This document shows, in pieces, positions 1-8,202 of a DNA stretch of 22,707 nt. A model generated the notes under the pieces. It did no database searches. It worked only from the letters and a program-made list of their open reading frames with translations, and had not been told where the DNA came from. The position numbers and the translations under genes are program-made. Every line of letters starts with the position of its first letter. Position 1 is the stretch's first letter. This stretch comes from JBGPIK01 sp041484845 (GTDB lineage Bacteria; Desulfobacterota; Binatia; UBA9968). The stretch lies in assembly GCA_041484845.1 (NCBI GenBank), contig JBGPIK010000054.1:1-22707 (forward strand), read 5' to 3'.

Positions 1-1506
1 CCCCTCCGCGTTTTGGGTTGCCGGAATCGTGAAATAAAACGTGGCTCCTTGCCCGAGCTGGGATTCGAGCCAGATCTTACCGCTGTGCCGCTCGACGATT
101 TTTTTACAGACCGCCAATCCTATGCCAGTCCCGGGGTACTGGTCTCGCGTATGCAGGCGCTGAAAAATGATAAAAATGCGTTCCGCGTAGCGTGGATCTA
201 CGCCAATCCCATTATCTTTAACCGAAAATAACCAGTTCGGCCCCTCTCGCCTGCAAGACACATAGATCCGGGGCGCTGTGCTATTACGATATTTGATGCC
301 ATTTCCAAGCAGGTTTTGAAACAACTGCCCTAGTTGGCCTTCATCACATAGGACCGTTGGCAATGGATCGTGGGTAATTGTAGCGCCGCTTTCTTCAATG
401 GCCACCTTCAAACTGACTATCGTGTCCCCCAGAATCTTATCGCACTGCGCCCAAGCAAAGGGCTTCCCTCGGGTTCCCACTCGAGAATAGGTCAATAAAT
501 CCCTAATTAGCCCTTGCATCCGTTTGGCGCCATCCACTGCATAGCCGATAAACTCAGCGGCGGTTTCATCGAGCTTGTCATGGTACCGTTTCGCCAGAAG
601 TTGCGTGTAGCCCGTAATCATACGCAACGGCTCCTGAAGATCATGAGATGCAACGTACGCGAACTGCTCCAGCTCCGCGTTGGATCGCTGCAATTCGGCG
701 GTCTTTTCAGCCAATCCTTTTTCGGCTCGCTGCCGTTCGGCAACTTCCGTCTGTAAGTCACGGACGCGTTGTTCGAGTTCGCCTTGCGCGTGGATCAAAG
801 CGCTATCGCGGGCTTCGATTTGAGTTAACATGTTGTTGAAACTGTCGACCAGCGAACCGATTTCATCCTCCGTGTCCTTGACGGCGCGCTTCGAATAGTC
901 ATGCTCTTCGGAAATACCCCGAGCGATGCGCGCTAGGTTTAAAATCGGCAATGATACGACGCGCTGAAGTATCGCGGCCACGCCCAACGCGACCAGCAAG
1001 GACAAACAAAAGACGACAAGCCCGGCCTGTCCGTAAGCCCACAGGCGCTCCTCTCGTTCTCTCAGATCCGATCTAAGCCCGATCCCGCCCACTTGTTCCG
1101 CGCCCAACGAAATCGGACGAAACACTTCCACATAGCCCGGCGCAAAATTTTCACCGAAAAAGCCTTTCGGCACCGCCAATGTCGCCGTCTGAGCGCCCTT
1201 GCGAACATAGGTTGCCAGGACGGTACCGTCCTTTCGGTAGACCTGCGCCATGACAATGTCCGGCGTGGCTTGAAGCGCCGACAATGTCTCGGCTGCCGTC
1301 TTATCGTCACTAAAGACGATCGTGGCGGCGCTGTTGTTTCCCACCACACCTGCCAGAGACGCGAGGTGCTGCGACAAGTTTTTCGGGAACGTCACCAGTT
1401 CGTAAATGAACGACGCGGCGCCCGCCAGAAGCAGCGCTGCCGTCGAAGTCACGATAACGATCCCGGTCAGCTTGCGCTTGATCGATATGTCTTTGAACCC
1501 ATGCAA
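1..1506 (-). CDS. CHASE8-HAMP sensor histidine kinase (3' end cut by window edge)
   Basis: Membrane sensor kinase, about 502 residues visible; the frame is still open at base 1, and comparison with its paralogue at 5980-7233 suggests only a few C-terminal residues are missing. Order: TM1 (about residues 14-38), a periplasmic CHASE8-like sensor (about 42-150, containing GNNSAATIVF and a DIVMAQVY stretch), TM2, HAMP (with DEIGSLVDSFNNM), a coiled coil, HisKA with phospho-acceptor His288 in the motif YVASHDLQEP, and HATPase_c with DNGIG and GTGIGLAV boxes. An in-frame TGA shortly upstream leaves TTG at 1506-1504 as the only credible start, preceded by AGAAGGA. The start lies one base after the stop of the YfiR-like gene, so translation is probably coupled. 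In known YfiBNR systems CHASE8 sits on a diguanylate cyclase; here the output is a kinase. The start codon is inferred; the domain calls are firm. Confidence 0.9.
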   Translation of the reverse strand, partial: MHGFKDISIKRKLTGIVIVTSTAALLLAGAASFIYELVTFPKNLSQHLASLAGVVGNNSAATIVFSDDKTAAETLSALQATPDIVMAQVYRKDGTVLATYVRKGAQTATLAVPKGFFGENFAPGYVEVFRPISLGAEQVGGIGLRSDLREREERLWAYGQAGLVVFCLSLLVALGVAAILQRVVSLPILNLARIARGISEEHDYSKRAVKDTEDEIGSLVDSFNNMLTQIEARDSALIHAQGELEQRVRDLQTEVAERQRAEKGLAEKTAELQRSNAELEQFAYVASHDLQEPLRMITGYTQLLAKRYHDKLDETAAEFIGYAVDGAKRMQGLIRDLLTYSRVGTRGKPFAWAQCDKILGDTIVSLKVAIEESGATITHDPLPTVLCDEGQLGQLFQNLLGNGIKYRNSTAPRIYVSCRREGPNWLFSVKDNGIGVDPRYAERIFIIFQRLHTRDQYPGTGIGLAVCKKIVERHSGKIWLESQLGQGATFYFTIPATQNAEG

Positions 1507-1507
1507 A

Positions 1508-2143
1508 CTAGGATTTCCTTCTCTCGCGAACGTTTCTCGCGAGTTTCAGCAGCTTCGAGCTGATCTTCAGTCCGCCGCGCTCGGCCGCATCCAAGTTAAC
1601 GTCGAATCGAACTTTGTTCTCTTCGATGAGAAGACCGATCATGCCTCCGGCAGCCGCGAAATCGTCGCCCTCACCCACCGTCAGCATCGGCGCGCTCTTG
1701 AGCACTCCGAGAACCGACTCCGTGCGCCCCCTCTCCGAAGAGCTGACAAATAAGATATGACAGCTTTCCTCCCGTTGAAGTTGCGTGAGGCGCTTCACGG
1801 CCAGCGTCCTGTCACCTGCCAGCTGGGCTCGCACGATATCGTCGAGGTCGTGGCCGAAAGGATCCTCGCCCAGCACGCAAATCGTGACCGGGCTCTGCGC
1901 GGAATGGAACGCCGTCACCGGCCACTCGACAAACTTGGCAAAATTCATCAAAAAAACTGCCTTGAGCTGATACTCCGTGGGCGCCGCCGCATTGAGGCCA
2001 GACCCTTCCTCGATCCACAACAGGGCAAGGAAAACCATCACGAGCCCGATGATCGTATCGGATGCCCACTGGCCGAGCACCGCTGCTATTTTCCTTGTAG
2101 ACTTCACTTCTTGCTTCAAACCCGCTGTAATTTGTAACGCCAA
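1508..2143 (-). CDS. YfiR/DUF4154 family periplasmic protein
   Basis: Up to 211 residues. After a hydrophobic export segment (about residues 31-43) the mature part begins with the family signature EYQLKAVFLMNFAKFVEWP, followed by ITICVLGEDPFG-like and CHILFVSSSE segments, the normal YfiR core. In Pseudomonas, YfiR is a periplasmic inhibitor of the CHASE8-GGDEF protein YfiN; here the next gene downstream is a CHASE8 histidine kinase, so by analogy it probably binds and restrains that kinase. The start is uncertain. The longest frame begins at a TTG at 2143 without a good ribosome site. A GTG at 2080 preceded by AAGGA at a workable distance would give a more ordinary signal peptide. It lies 19 bp after the TonB receptor gene and overlaps no neighbour. 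Confidence 0.88.
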   Translation of the reverse strand: MALQITAGLKQEVKSTRKIAAVLGQWASDTIIGLVMVFLALLWIEEGSGLNAAAPTEYQLKAVFLMNFAKFVEWPVTAFHSAQSPVTICVLGEDPFGHDLDDIVRAQLAGDRTLAVKRLTQLQREESCHILFVSSSERGRTESVLGVLKSAPMLTVGEGDDFAAAGGMIGLLIEENKVRFDVNLDAAERGGLKISSKLLKLARNVRERRKS

Positions 2144-2162
2144 AAGACACGCTTGAACTTCG

Positions 2163-4205
2163 CTAGAACCGATAGGTCAGCTTTAGCCCAAACCCTCTTC
2201 CGTCCTGCTGAATTTTGTCCTGGATGTGTTCGGGGCCCGCAGGGTCGCTGTATTTTTTATTGAACAAATTGTAGATGCTGGCGGACGCCTCGAGACCATT
2301 GAGAATTTTCTTGCTGAAGAGTGTCACATTGGTTATAAAATAGGGGCGAGCGGGATTTCCTAAAATCGTCTTCCTCAAGCTGGTGAACTGCTCTTCCATC
2401 CCGAGATAGAGCTTGTCGCTCCAGAGCGGCGCCACGCCGTTAAATTTGACGAGGTGAGTGGGAGAATTGAAAAAAATCTTATGGGTGTCCAGATCTTTGG
2501 TTTGCTGCAATGCGTAGCTCAACCGGCTGCGCACACCGTTTTGCCATTTTCCTTCCAACTCTAATTCCAAGCCTCTTTGATCGGCGCCTTTGATGTTCTG
2601 AAAGACCAGCAGGCCATCGGCAGGATCCGTCAATAATGCAATCAAATTCTCGATGCGGTTATAGTAAACGCGGGCGCTCCCCCACAGATTAAAACCCAGG
2701 TATTGTTGGGCGCTGAATTCTACGCTACGGATGGTTTCCGGATCGAGCTTCGTCGGCGCTTTCTGTGTTTCTCCACCGTCATTGTAATAAAGGTCGTAAA
2801 CCGCTGGCGCGCGGAAAGCTTGACCGTAAAGAAGTTTAAATGTCGTTTTTTCAAACGGATGGTAGACAAGACCAACTCGAGGATTGACGGTACCACCGAA
2901 GCTACTGTACCGATCATAACGGACACCGGCGTTGACCCGGAAGTCTTTGAACAGCTCGAATTCATCCTGTACATAGATCGCCCAGTTGTGGCTCTGCGTT
3001 TTCTTGTTGAGATAAACGGCAATGTCATAGTTGCGCAGGTCTTGCTGAAAGACGTCCTTATATTCGGCGCCAAGAATGAACTTGTGGCCGCCGAACAAGG
3101 TCTTGGACAACTGCCACTCGCCGCCGACGGCCTGACTCCGAAGGTCATCAATGTTTTTGACAATAAAAGGCGGGTCGCCTGGAACGGCATAATCGGTGAC
3201 GTAGTCGCCGATTTGCTTGTAGTAATCGTAGAAAAGGCGGCCCTTGAATCCGAGCTGATTGGCGAATGCGCGCTCATATGTGAACGCTAAGAATGCTCTG
3301 TTATCGGCCGTCTTCGTACTGTCGTTGTTAAACACGGTGCTGTAAGCGCCCGTTGGGATTTCTTTAACACGTTTGATAAAGCTGCCTTCCAGAGAGAAGT
3401 CTCGGAATGATAACCTCGCAAAGACGTCTCCGGCATTCTCGTCGTCGGCATTCCTGGCGATACCGAAGTTTGTCGCCGGCGAGTTATATTCTTTATAGAA
3501 AAGCCGGTCGTCGCCGTGGCTACCGTAACGGCCGCCAGAGACGAGCAGCTCCAGGCCGTTGTCAAACTTGTTGCCGTAACCGACCCGCCCTTTGTAAGTG
3601 CTGAAGTGACCGCCTTCACCGGAGACCTCAAAGCCTTTCAGACTCTCTCCGGTTTTGGTTTTTACGTTGACAATGCCCAGGAATGCGCTGGTGCCGTAAA
3701 GGGACGAGCTCGCGCCGCGAATAACTTCTACCCGATCAATCAAATCCACGTCGATGTTAAATTCATTACCGATAAGAGCCTGACCGAAGATATCGTCGTT
3801 CATCCGGTGACCGTCAACCAGAAGCAGGAAGCGAGTATTGTAGTCGCCCAGCCGGCCGAGTCCTCGAAAGCCCAGATAAGAATAATTTCGATCATATCGG
3901 ACATACAATCCCCCAACGCTGCGCAAAATATCGGCGAGGGTGCGGTATCCGAACTTCTTGATGTCGTCGCTCGTCACGATCGTCACCGACGCCGGCGCTT
4001 CGGAAAGCTTTTGCTCAAACTTCGACACACTCTCGATGGTGACATTCATTAACTCCTCAATCGAAAGCTTCGTCAGATCCACGGGCGCCGTTTGAGCGCC
4101 GACGCTCCTCGCTAATGAGCAGGCAAGGAAAAGCAAGCTCAGCATGCCTAGGACGTGACGGCCCGCTGGCCCTTGGCTTATTATAGGTACAATTCGCTGC
4201 ATCAT
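2163..4205 (-). CDS. TonB-dependent outer-membrane receptor
   Basis: 680 residues, normal for the family. An N-terminal signal peptide (hydrophobic core about 18-35, cleavage near VGAQ) is followed by the segment LTKLSIEELMNVTIESVSK common in these receptors, a plug domain (about 60-180: PASVTIVTSDDIKKFGYRTL, then DRVEVIRGASSSLYG), and a 22-strand-type barrel ending in the terminal aromatic GLKLTYRF that signals outer-membrane insertion. It would import or sense an unknown ligand using TonB-ExbBD energy; no tonB or exb genes are in view and nothing shows whether the ligand is a siderophore, cobalamin or other compound. No N-terminal STN domain is visible, so it is not a FecA-type transducer. 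Its place between a soluble kinase and the YfiR-kinase pair suggests it belongs to the sensory cassette rather than to a transport operon. Confidence 0.93.
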   Translation of the reverse strand: MMQRIVPIISQGPAGRHVLGMLSLLFLACSLARSVGAQTAPVDLTKLSIEELMNVTIESVSKFEQKLSEAPASVTIVTSDDIKKFGYRTLADILRSVGGLYVRYDRNYSYLGFRGLGRLGDYNTRFLLLVDGHRMNDDIFGQALIGNEFNIDVDLIDRVEVIRGASSSLYGTSAFLGIVNVKTKTGESLKGFEVSGEGGHFSTYKGRVGYGNKFDNGLELLVSGGRYGSHGDDRLFYKEYNSPATNFGIARNADDENAGDVFARLSFRDFSLEGSFIKRVKEIPTGAYSTVFNNDSTKTADNRAFLAFTYERAFANQLGFKGRLFYDYYKQIGDYVTDYAVPGDPPFIVKNIDDLRSQAVGGEWQLSKTLFGGHKFILGAEYKDVFQQDLRNYDIAVYLNKKTQSHNWAIYVQDEFELFKDFRVNAGVRYDRYSSFGGTVNPRVGLVYHPFEKTTFKLLYGQAFRAPAVYDLYYNDGGETQKAPTKLDPETIRSVEFSAQQYLGFNLWGSARVYYNRIENLIALLTDPADGLLVFQNIKGADQRGLELELEGKWQNGVRSRLSYALQQTKDLDTHKIFFNSPTHLVKFNGVAPLWSDKLYLGMEEQFTSLRKTILGNPARPYFITNVTLFSKKILNGLEASASIYNLFNKKYSDPAGPEHIQDKIQQDGRGFGLKLTYRF

Positions 4206-4245
4206 CGTCGACTCTCTCTAGGTACGATCGGAATAAGACTCCAGA

Positions 4246-5907
4246 TCACAGTTCGCGAGTTTGGGAAATCGATCGAGACTCCCTTCCATCACAAGGTAAT
4301 TTGACGGTAAAGGTAGAGCCCTTGCCGACATGGCTCCTGACCTCCACCTGCCCCCCGAGCATGGTCACGAACTCCTTGACGATATAGAGCCCGATCCCCA
4401 TCCCCTCGTGGGCGCGCGTGTTCGAGCTATCAGCCTGGCGGAATTTTTCAAAGATGACGGGAAGAAACTCTGGTTCGATTCCTACACCCGTATCTTCAAT
4501 ATTAAATTCGACGCCCTGTTCTTCCTGGAGATAACGCGCCGCGACCGTCACCGATCCTTTTTCAGTAAACTTGATGGCGTTGTCGATGAGGTTTCGAAAG
4601 ACCTGTTGCAATTTTCCCCTATCGCTTTTCATGTACGGCAGAGTAGCTGGATAGTTCCACACGAGAGCCGGTTCTTTGCCGGTGCGGTTTTCATAAACGG
4701 CCTTGAGTTCATCGAGGATTTGGGCAGGATTAATTTCATCTCGTGTAAACCCCACCCGTTCCGCATCGATTCGCGCCGCCTCAAGAACGTTGGTTAACAT
4801 GCCCAAGAGATGATCTGACTGCGCAACGATCCGCTGATTGGCCTGGGCTTGCTCGGCATTGATCTCTCCAAAGATTCCCTGCTTAACCATTTCCGCGTAA
4901 CCGCGAATCACGTTGACTGGGGTGCGCAGCTCATGTGACACGACGCTGAGAAATTCATCTTTGACCTTGTTCGATCGCGTTAGATCTTCCGCCAGTTTGG
5001 CCGTCTCCTCATAGACCTGGGAATTATTGATGGCGATGGCCGCTTGACCCGCGACCGTGGCCAGAAAATCGATCTCCTCTCGGCTGAACTCGTGTTTATC
5101 CCTGGAGTAGAACAGGACAACTCCCAATGCTGCGCCCTTGATCAGCAGTGGAATCCCAAGACACGACACCAGCCCATTTCTCCGAACAAAGCCGGCATCC
5201 CTCAGATGGGGGCTAGCCAGTATATCTGCGATCACCACCGGGCCATCGGCCTGCAACACGTGATGGGCAATGCCTTGTCCCGTGCCTTGTGGTTCTCCTG
5301 TGAGCACCGCCTCTTCGAGCTTCCTGAAAACCACGCTTTCAAGACGGCGATTTTTACCGTTCAACAACTGTACCGACACAGCGAGATCAGGGAACAGGAG
5401 CGCGATGTTTTCAACCAGCACATTCAAGACGTTCGTCAGATCCAGTGATGATCCCAGGGCGCCGCCAATTTCACGCAGAGCGCTGACTCTTTGAAGTTGG
5501 CGATGGACCTTGTCTTCTCCTCGTTTACGCTCGATGGCGTATCTCATGGCGCGAACGAGAAGATCCGTATCGACTTGCCCTTTGACCAGGTAATCCTGCG
5601 CACCCGCCCGTAAGGACTGGATGCCCATCTCCGAGTCGTTGAGACCCGTCAACACGACGATGGCCGGTCCGGGGGCGCGCTCATGCACGCGGGAAACAGT
5701 GTCGAGACCCTGCGCATCGGGCAGAGATAGATCAAGCAAAATGATATCGAAGCAAAGTTCGGCGAGCTGGTTCAGCGCGTCACCGAGCTTTACGCAGTGC
5801 ATCATTTCAAAATCGAAGCCCGGCGCATCCGCCAAGAACTCCCGCAACAACCGGGCATCCCCAGGATTGTCCTCGACCATCAATATTGTGATCGGCTTGG
5901 TGCTCAT
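4246..5907 (-). CDS. REC-GAF-HisKA-HATPase soluble hybrid kinase
   Basis: 553 residues with no signal peptide or membrane helix, so cytoplasmic. An N-terminal receiver (about 6-125) has acidic residues in MVEDNPGD, phospho-acceptor Asp59 (ILLDLSLPD), the LTG threonine and Lys109. A GAF domain follows (about 145-298; ligand unknown, no chromophore cysteine recognised). Then HisKA with His325 in SHELRTP, and HATPase_c with Asn443 (NLIDNAIKF), DTGVGI (472-477) and GMGIGL. Having REC ahead of the kinase suits a relay node that receives a phosphoryl group and then tunes its own kinase. Its kinase core is of the general SHELRTP type, clearly different from the HDLQEP kinases on either side. A 6-bp hairpin lies just upstream of the ATG, and the ribosome site is weak. 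Confidence 0.92.
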   Translation of the reverse strand: MSTKPITILMVEDNPGDARLLREFLADAPGFDFEMMHCVKLGDALNQLAELCFDIILLDLSLPDAQGLDTVSRVHERAPGPAIVVLTGLNDSEMGIQSLRAGAQDYLVKGQVDTDLLVRAMRYAIERKRGEDKVHRQLQRVSALREIGGALGSSLDLTNVLNVLVENIALLFPDLAVSVQLLNGKNRRLESVVFRKLEEAVLTGEPQGTGQGIAHHVLQADGPVVIADILASPHLRDAGFVRRNGLVSCLGIPLLIKGAALGVVLFYSRDKHEFSREEIDFLATVAGQAAIAINNSQVYEETAKLAEDLTRSNKVKDEFLSVVSHELRTPVNVIRGYAEMVKQGIFGEINAEQAQANQRIVAQSDHLLGMLTNVLEAARIDAERVGFTRDEINPAQILDELKAVYENRTGKEPALVWNYPATLPYMKSDRGKLQQVFRNLIDNAIKFTEKGSVTVAARYLQEEQGVEFNIEDTGVGIEPEFLPVIFEKFRQADSSNTRAHEGMGIGLYIVKEFVTMLGGQVEVRSHVGKGSTFTVKLPCDGRESRSISQTREL

Positions 5908-5924
5908 ATCAATTCTCTATCCCG

Positions 5925-5939
5925 AGGGGGTTGCCCCCT
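5925..5939 (-). promoter_or_regulatory. perfect GC-rich hairpin before the hybrid-kinase start
   Basis: AGGGGG-TTG-CCCCCT is a perfect 6-bp stem with a 3-base loop, centred about 25 bases upstream of the ATG at 5907. There is no U-run after it in either direction, so it is not a typical Rho-independent terminator. It could tune translation or transcript stability between the two kinase genes. Function is inference only. Confidence 0.4.
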
Positions 5940-5979
5940 GACGCCCAAGCCAACCCTTGTATTAAGATATTGCGGGACA

Positions 5980-7233
5980 CTACTGGACTACCCCCTGAGG
6001 CTCATTCGGCATCGTGAAGTAAAACGTCGCGCCCTTGCCCAGCTCCGACTCCACCCAGATTCTTCCGCCATGCCGGTCGACGATTTTTTTGCAAACGGCC
6101 AAACCGATCCCTGTGCCCGGATACTCCTGCTTGGTGTGCAAACGCTGGAAGATCACAAAAATCTTATCCGCATATTTGGGGTCGATGCCGATCCCATTGT
6201 CTTTAACCGAGAATTTCCATCGCGTCCCGTCTCGCGCGCAGCCGATATGAATCTGCGGGGCTTTGCCGTCACGATACTTGAGCGCGTTGGCGACGAGGTT
6301 TTGCAGCAGTTGGCTGATCTGCGATTCGTCGCCCATGATCGTCGGTAGCGGATCATGGGTCAGTTTGGCGCCGCTCTCCTGGATCGCCACCTGCAAGCCG
6401 ACCAAAACCCTGTCTAGTGCTACCTCACAATTCGTCGGCGCGAAGACTTTTTCCCGGGTCCCGACTCGTGAATAGCTAAGCAAATCGTTAATCAGGACAT
6501 GCATTCGTTTGGCGCCATCCACCGCGAATGCGATAAACTCATGGGCGTCTTGACCCAGCTTGTCTTGGTAACGTTTGGCCAAGAGGTTGGTGTAGCCGGT
6601 GATCATGCGTAAAGGCTCCTGGAGATCATGCGAAGCTACGTAAGCGAACTGTTCCAACTCTTGGTTGGAACGCTTGAGTTCTTCCGACCGCCGCTGCAGC
6701 TCTTCGACGAGCCTGGCGTTTTCAGCAATTGCGCGGCTCAGTGCTCGTCGCGGTAGGACGCGCAGCGCATAAAAAACAATCATCCCGAGCAACGTTCCAA
6801 GCGACATGACAGCAAAGGTCTGAACCAACAAGGGCTGCAGCGAGCGGGCAATGTCGATCCGAGCCACTTTAACCCCGGCGTCCAAAAGATCAGCGGACCG
6901 AATGATGATCGGACGGGATAAGGTCTCAGAACTCTCGGCAATGATTTTTCCATCGTTGTCGACGACGCGCCGCACCTCGGCGTGTCCTCGCCGCGAACGA
7001 CGCTTGAGAAACTCCTCTAGCTTGGGCGTCTGAAATCGCCACAGGGTGGGATTGGCGTTGATGACCTCGGAGGCGATGCGGCCATTGATCTCCGCCTCCG
7101 CATCTAAGACTCCTTCGAAGGAAACATATGAGGCATAGAAATAGACCAGCGGCGAGGAGACGGCGATGACAATGGCGATCGCCGCGGCGAACCAGTTAAT
7201 AATCCGGATAACTCTGGTATCGAGGTTCTGCAC
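5980..7233 (-). CDS. membrane sensor histidine kinase (HDLQEP type)
   Basis: About 417 residues from a GTG at 7233. I prefer this start because it is two bases after the stop of the binding-protein gene and has GGGGCA upstream; a longer frame opening at 7293 would overlap that gene by 58 bp. Order: TM1 (about residues 12-34), a periplasmic region of about 100 residues (VLDAEAEINGRIASEVINAN onward), TM2 (about 138-157), no clear HAMP, a short coiled coil, HisKA with phospho-acceptor His202 in YVASHDLQEP, then HATPase_c with DNGIG and GTGIGLAV. The catalytic half is about two-thirds identical by eye to that of the kinase at 1-1506, while the sensor is unrelated. It is probably controlled by the PstS-like protein encoded just upstream and probably phosphorylates the Rcp1-type receiver at 8203-8643. 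Confidence 0.9.
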   Translation of the reverse strand: MQNLDTRVIRIINWFAAAIAIVIAVSSPLVYFYASYVSFEGVLDAEAEINGRIASEVINANPTLWRFQTPKLEEFLKRRSRRGHAEVRRVVDNDGKIIAESSETLSRPIIIRSADLLDAGVKVARIDIARSLQPLLVQTFAVMSLGTLLGMIVFYALRVLPRRALSRAIAENARLVEELQRRSEELKRSNQELEQFAYVASHDLQEPLRMITGYTNLLAKRYQDKLGQDAHEFIAFAVDGAKRMHVLINDLLSYSRVGTREKVFAPTNCEVALDRVLVGLQVAIQESGAKLTHDPLPTIMGDESQISQLLQNLVANALKYRDGKAPQIHIGCARDGTRWKFSVKDNGIGIDPKYADKIFVIFQRLHTKQEYPGTGIGLAVCKKIVDRHGGRIWVESELGKGATFYFTMPNEPQGVVQ

Positions 7234-7235
7234 GT

Positions 7236-8081
7236 TTATTGCCCCAGTCGAACTTCGGGCGCCGAGTGACCCAATTTCAACAACAGCGCGCATCCCCGCG
7301 GCGACAAGACGAAGTCGATGAGCTGCCGCGCTGGCCCCGTCGGCTCACCTTTGGTGATTAGGTAAAAGCTCTTGAACCAGGGATAAGTTCCGTCACCAAT
7401 CGTTTTCGGACTGGGAATCACACCGTTGATGGCCAGGACCTTCATCGAACGCTTCTCGGAAAGGATCAACGGTAGGATGCTGGTGCCAAAACCGCCGGGC
7501 GTCGATTCGATCGCATCAGCGCTGTCCTCATCGGTCACGGCGATATTCATGCCCGCGCGCACCAACGCGCTCTTGACGGCCTCCGCCATGGCCGGAGAGA
7601 TGCTTTTCAAGAGCTCGGTATCGGAATCCGTTTCAGGCCTCAATATTAAGCGCAGCCGCTCGCCATCAGGCCAAGAAATCTTCTTGCCGTTGTATATATC
7701 AATGAGGTCTCGGGTCTTCAGATCGGAAGCCCGAACTTTTTTGGACGCGGCGAAAACGAATGGCGCCCGTCCATAGAGGTAAACAACCGCGCCGTCCAGC
7801 TTTTCCAGCTCTTGACCCGGCCTGCTCGTCACCGCGATATCCAGTGCTCCGCCCATCAAGGCCTTTTTCCCGCCACCGCTACCCAACCCCGGCACGATCG
7901 CTACTTCCGCTGCCTTGGGATTTTCCTTCTTAAAATCATGACCGAACACTTGCATGACCCCCAACGCACCGCCGGTGCCACCGATCTTGAGAGACTCAGC
8001 GAACAGCGGACGCGACGAGTAAAGACCAACGACGAGCGCAACGAGTACGCCAAGGTGAAAATTTGTTCTTGTTACTTGCAT
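7236..8081 (-). CDS. PstS-like periplasmic phosphate/anion-binding protein
   Basis: 281 residues. A signal peptide (hydrophobic core about 9-21, cleavage near LFA|ES) precedes a PstS/PBP-like fold with opening segment SLKIGGTGGALGVMQVF, a GLGSGGGKKAL loop and a VTSRPG segment typical of phosphate-type binding proteins; the later TDEDSADAIESTPGGFG region matches the family's second lobe. The ATG at 8081 has GAGGT upstream. No pstC, pstA, pstB or phoU is present; instead the gene runs directly into a histidine kinase, so I infer a sensory ligand-binding role rather than transport. Whether it binds phosphate or another oxyanion cannot be told from the sequence. Confidence 0.85.
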   Translation of the reverse strand: MQVTRTNFHLGVLVALVVGLYSSRPLFAESLKIGGTGGALGVMQVFGHDFKKENPKAAEVAIVPGLGSGGGKKALMGGALDIAVTSRPGQELEKLDGAVVYLYGRAPFVFAASKKVRASDLKTRDLIDIYNGKKISWPDGERLRLILRPETDSDTELLKSISPAMAEAVKSALVRAGMNIAVTDEDSADAIESTPGGFGTSILPLILSEKRSMKVLAINGVIPSPKTIGDGTYPWFKSFYLITKGEPTGPARQLIDFVLSPRGCALLLKLGHSAPEVRLGQ

Positions 8082-8109
8082 CAGTACCTCTTCAAAATAC
8101 TCTTCGGCG

Positions 8110-8178
8110 CTAACCCATCGCCACGAAGGTCATAATCAACACCAGCAGCCGTATACGCAGTTTAACCTGGCCGCTCAT
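8110..8178 (-). CDS. 22-residue hydrophobic micro-ORF
   Basis: An ATG at 8178 follows a very strong ribosome site (GGAGGAGGG, about 4 bases away) and opens a 22-codon frame ending in TAG at 8112-8110. The peptide starts MSGQVKLRIRLL and continues as one hydrophobic segment (LVLIMTFVAM), like the cytoplasmic lip and first membrane helix of a sensor protein. It lies between the receiver gene and the PstS-like gene, 28 bases before the latter. It could be a small membrane peptide, a translation-coupling leader, or the surviving start of a deleted sensor gene. The strong ribosome site is visible; that it is expressed is inference. Confidence 0.45.
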   Translation of the reverse strand: MSGQVKLRIRLLVLIMTFVAMG

Positions 8179-8202
8179 CACACCCTCCTCCGACCCCGCA
8201 CG

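Noticed and set aside
1093..1563. Plus-strand open frame of about 156 codons opposite the CHASE8 kinase
   Set aside because: Antisense to a gene with clear domains; no ribosome site and no recognisable protein features, only arginine-rich shadow sequence.
3516..4052. Plus-strand open frame of about 178 codons opposite the TonB receptor
   Set aside because: Lies wholly inside a well-supported receptor gene on the other strand and resembles no family.
7234..7293. Upstream start for the membrane kinase giving a 58-bp overlap with the PstS-like gene
   Set aside because: The GTG at 7233 is two bases past the stop and has a purine-rich site; the 20 extra residues look like shadow of the neighbouring gene.
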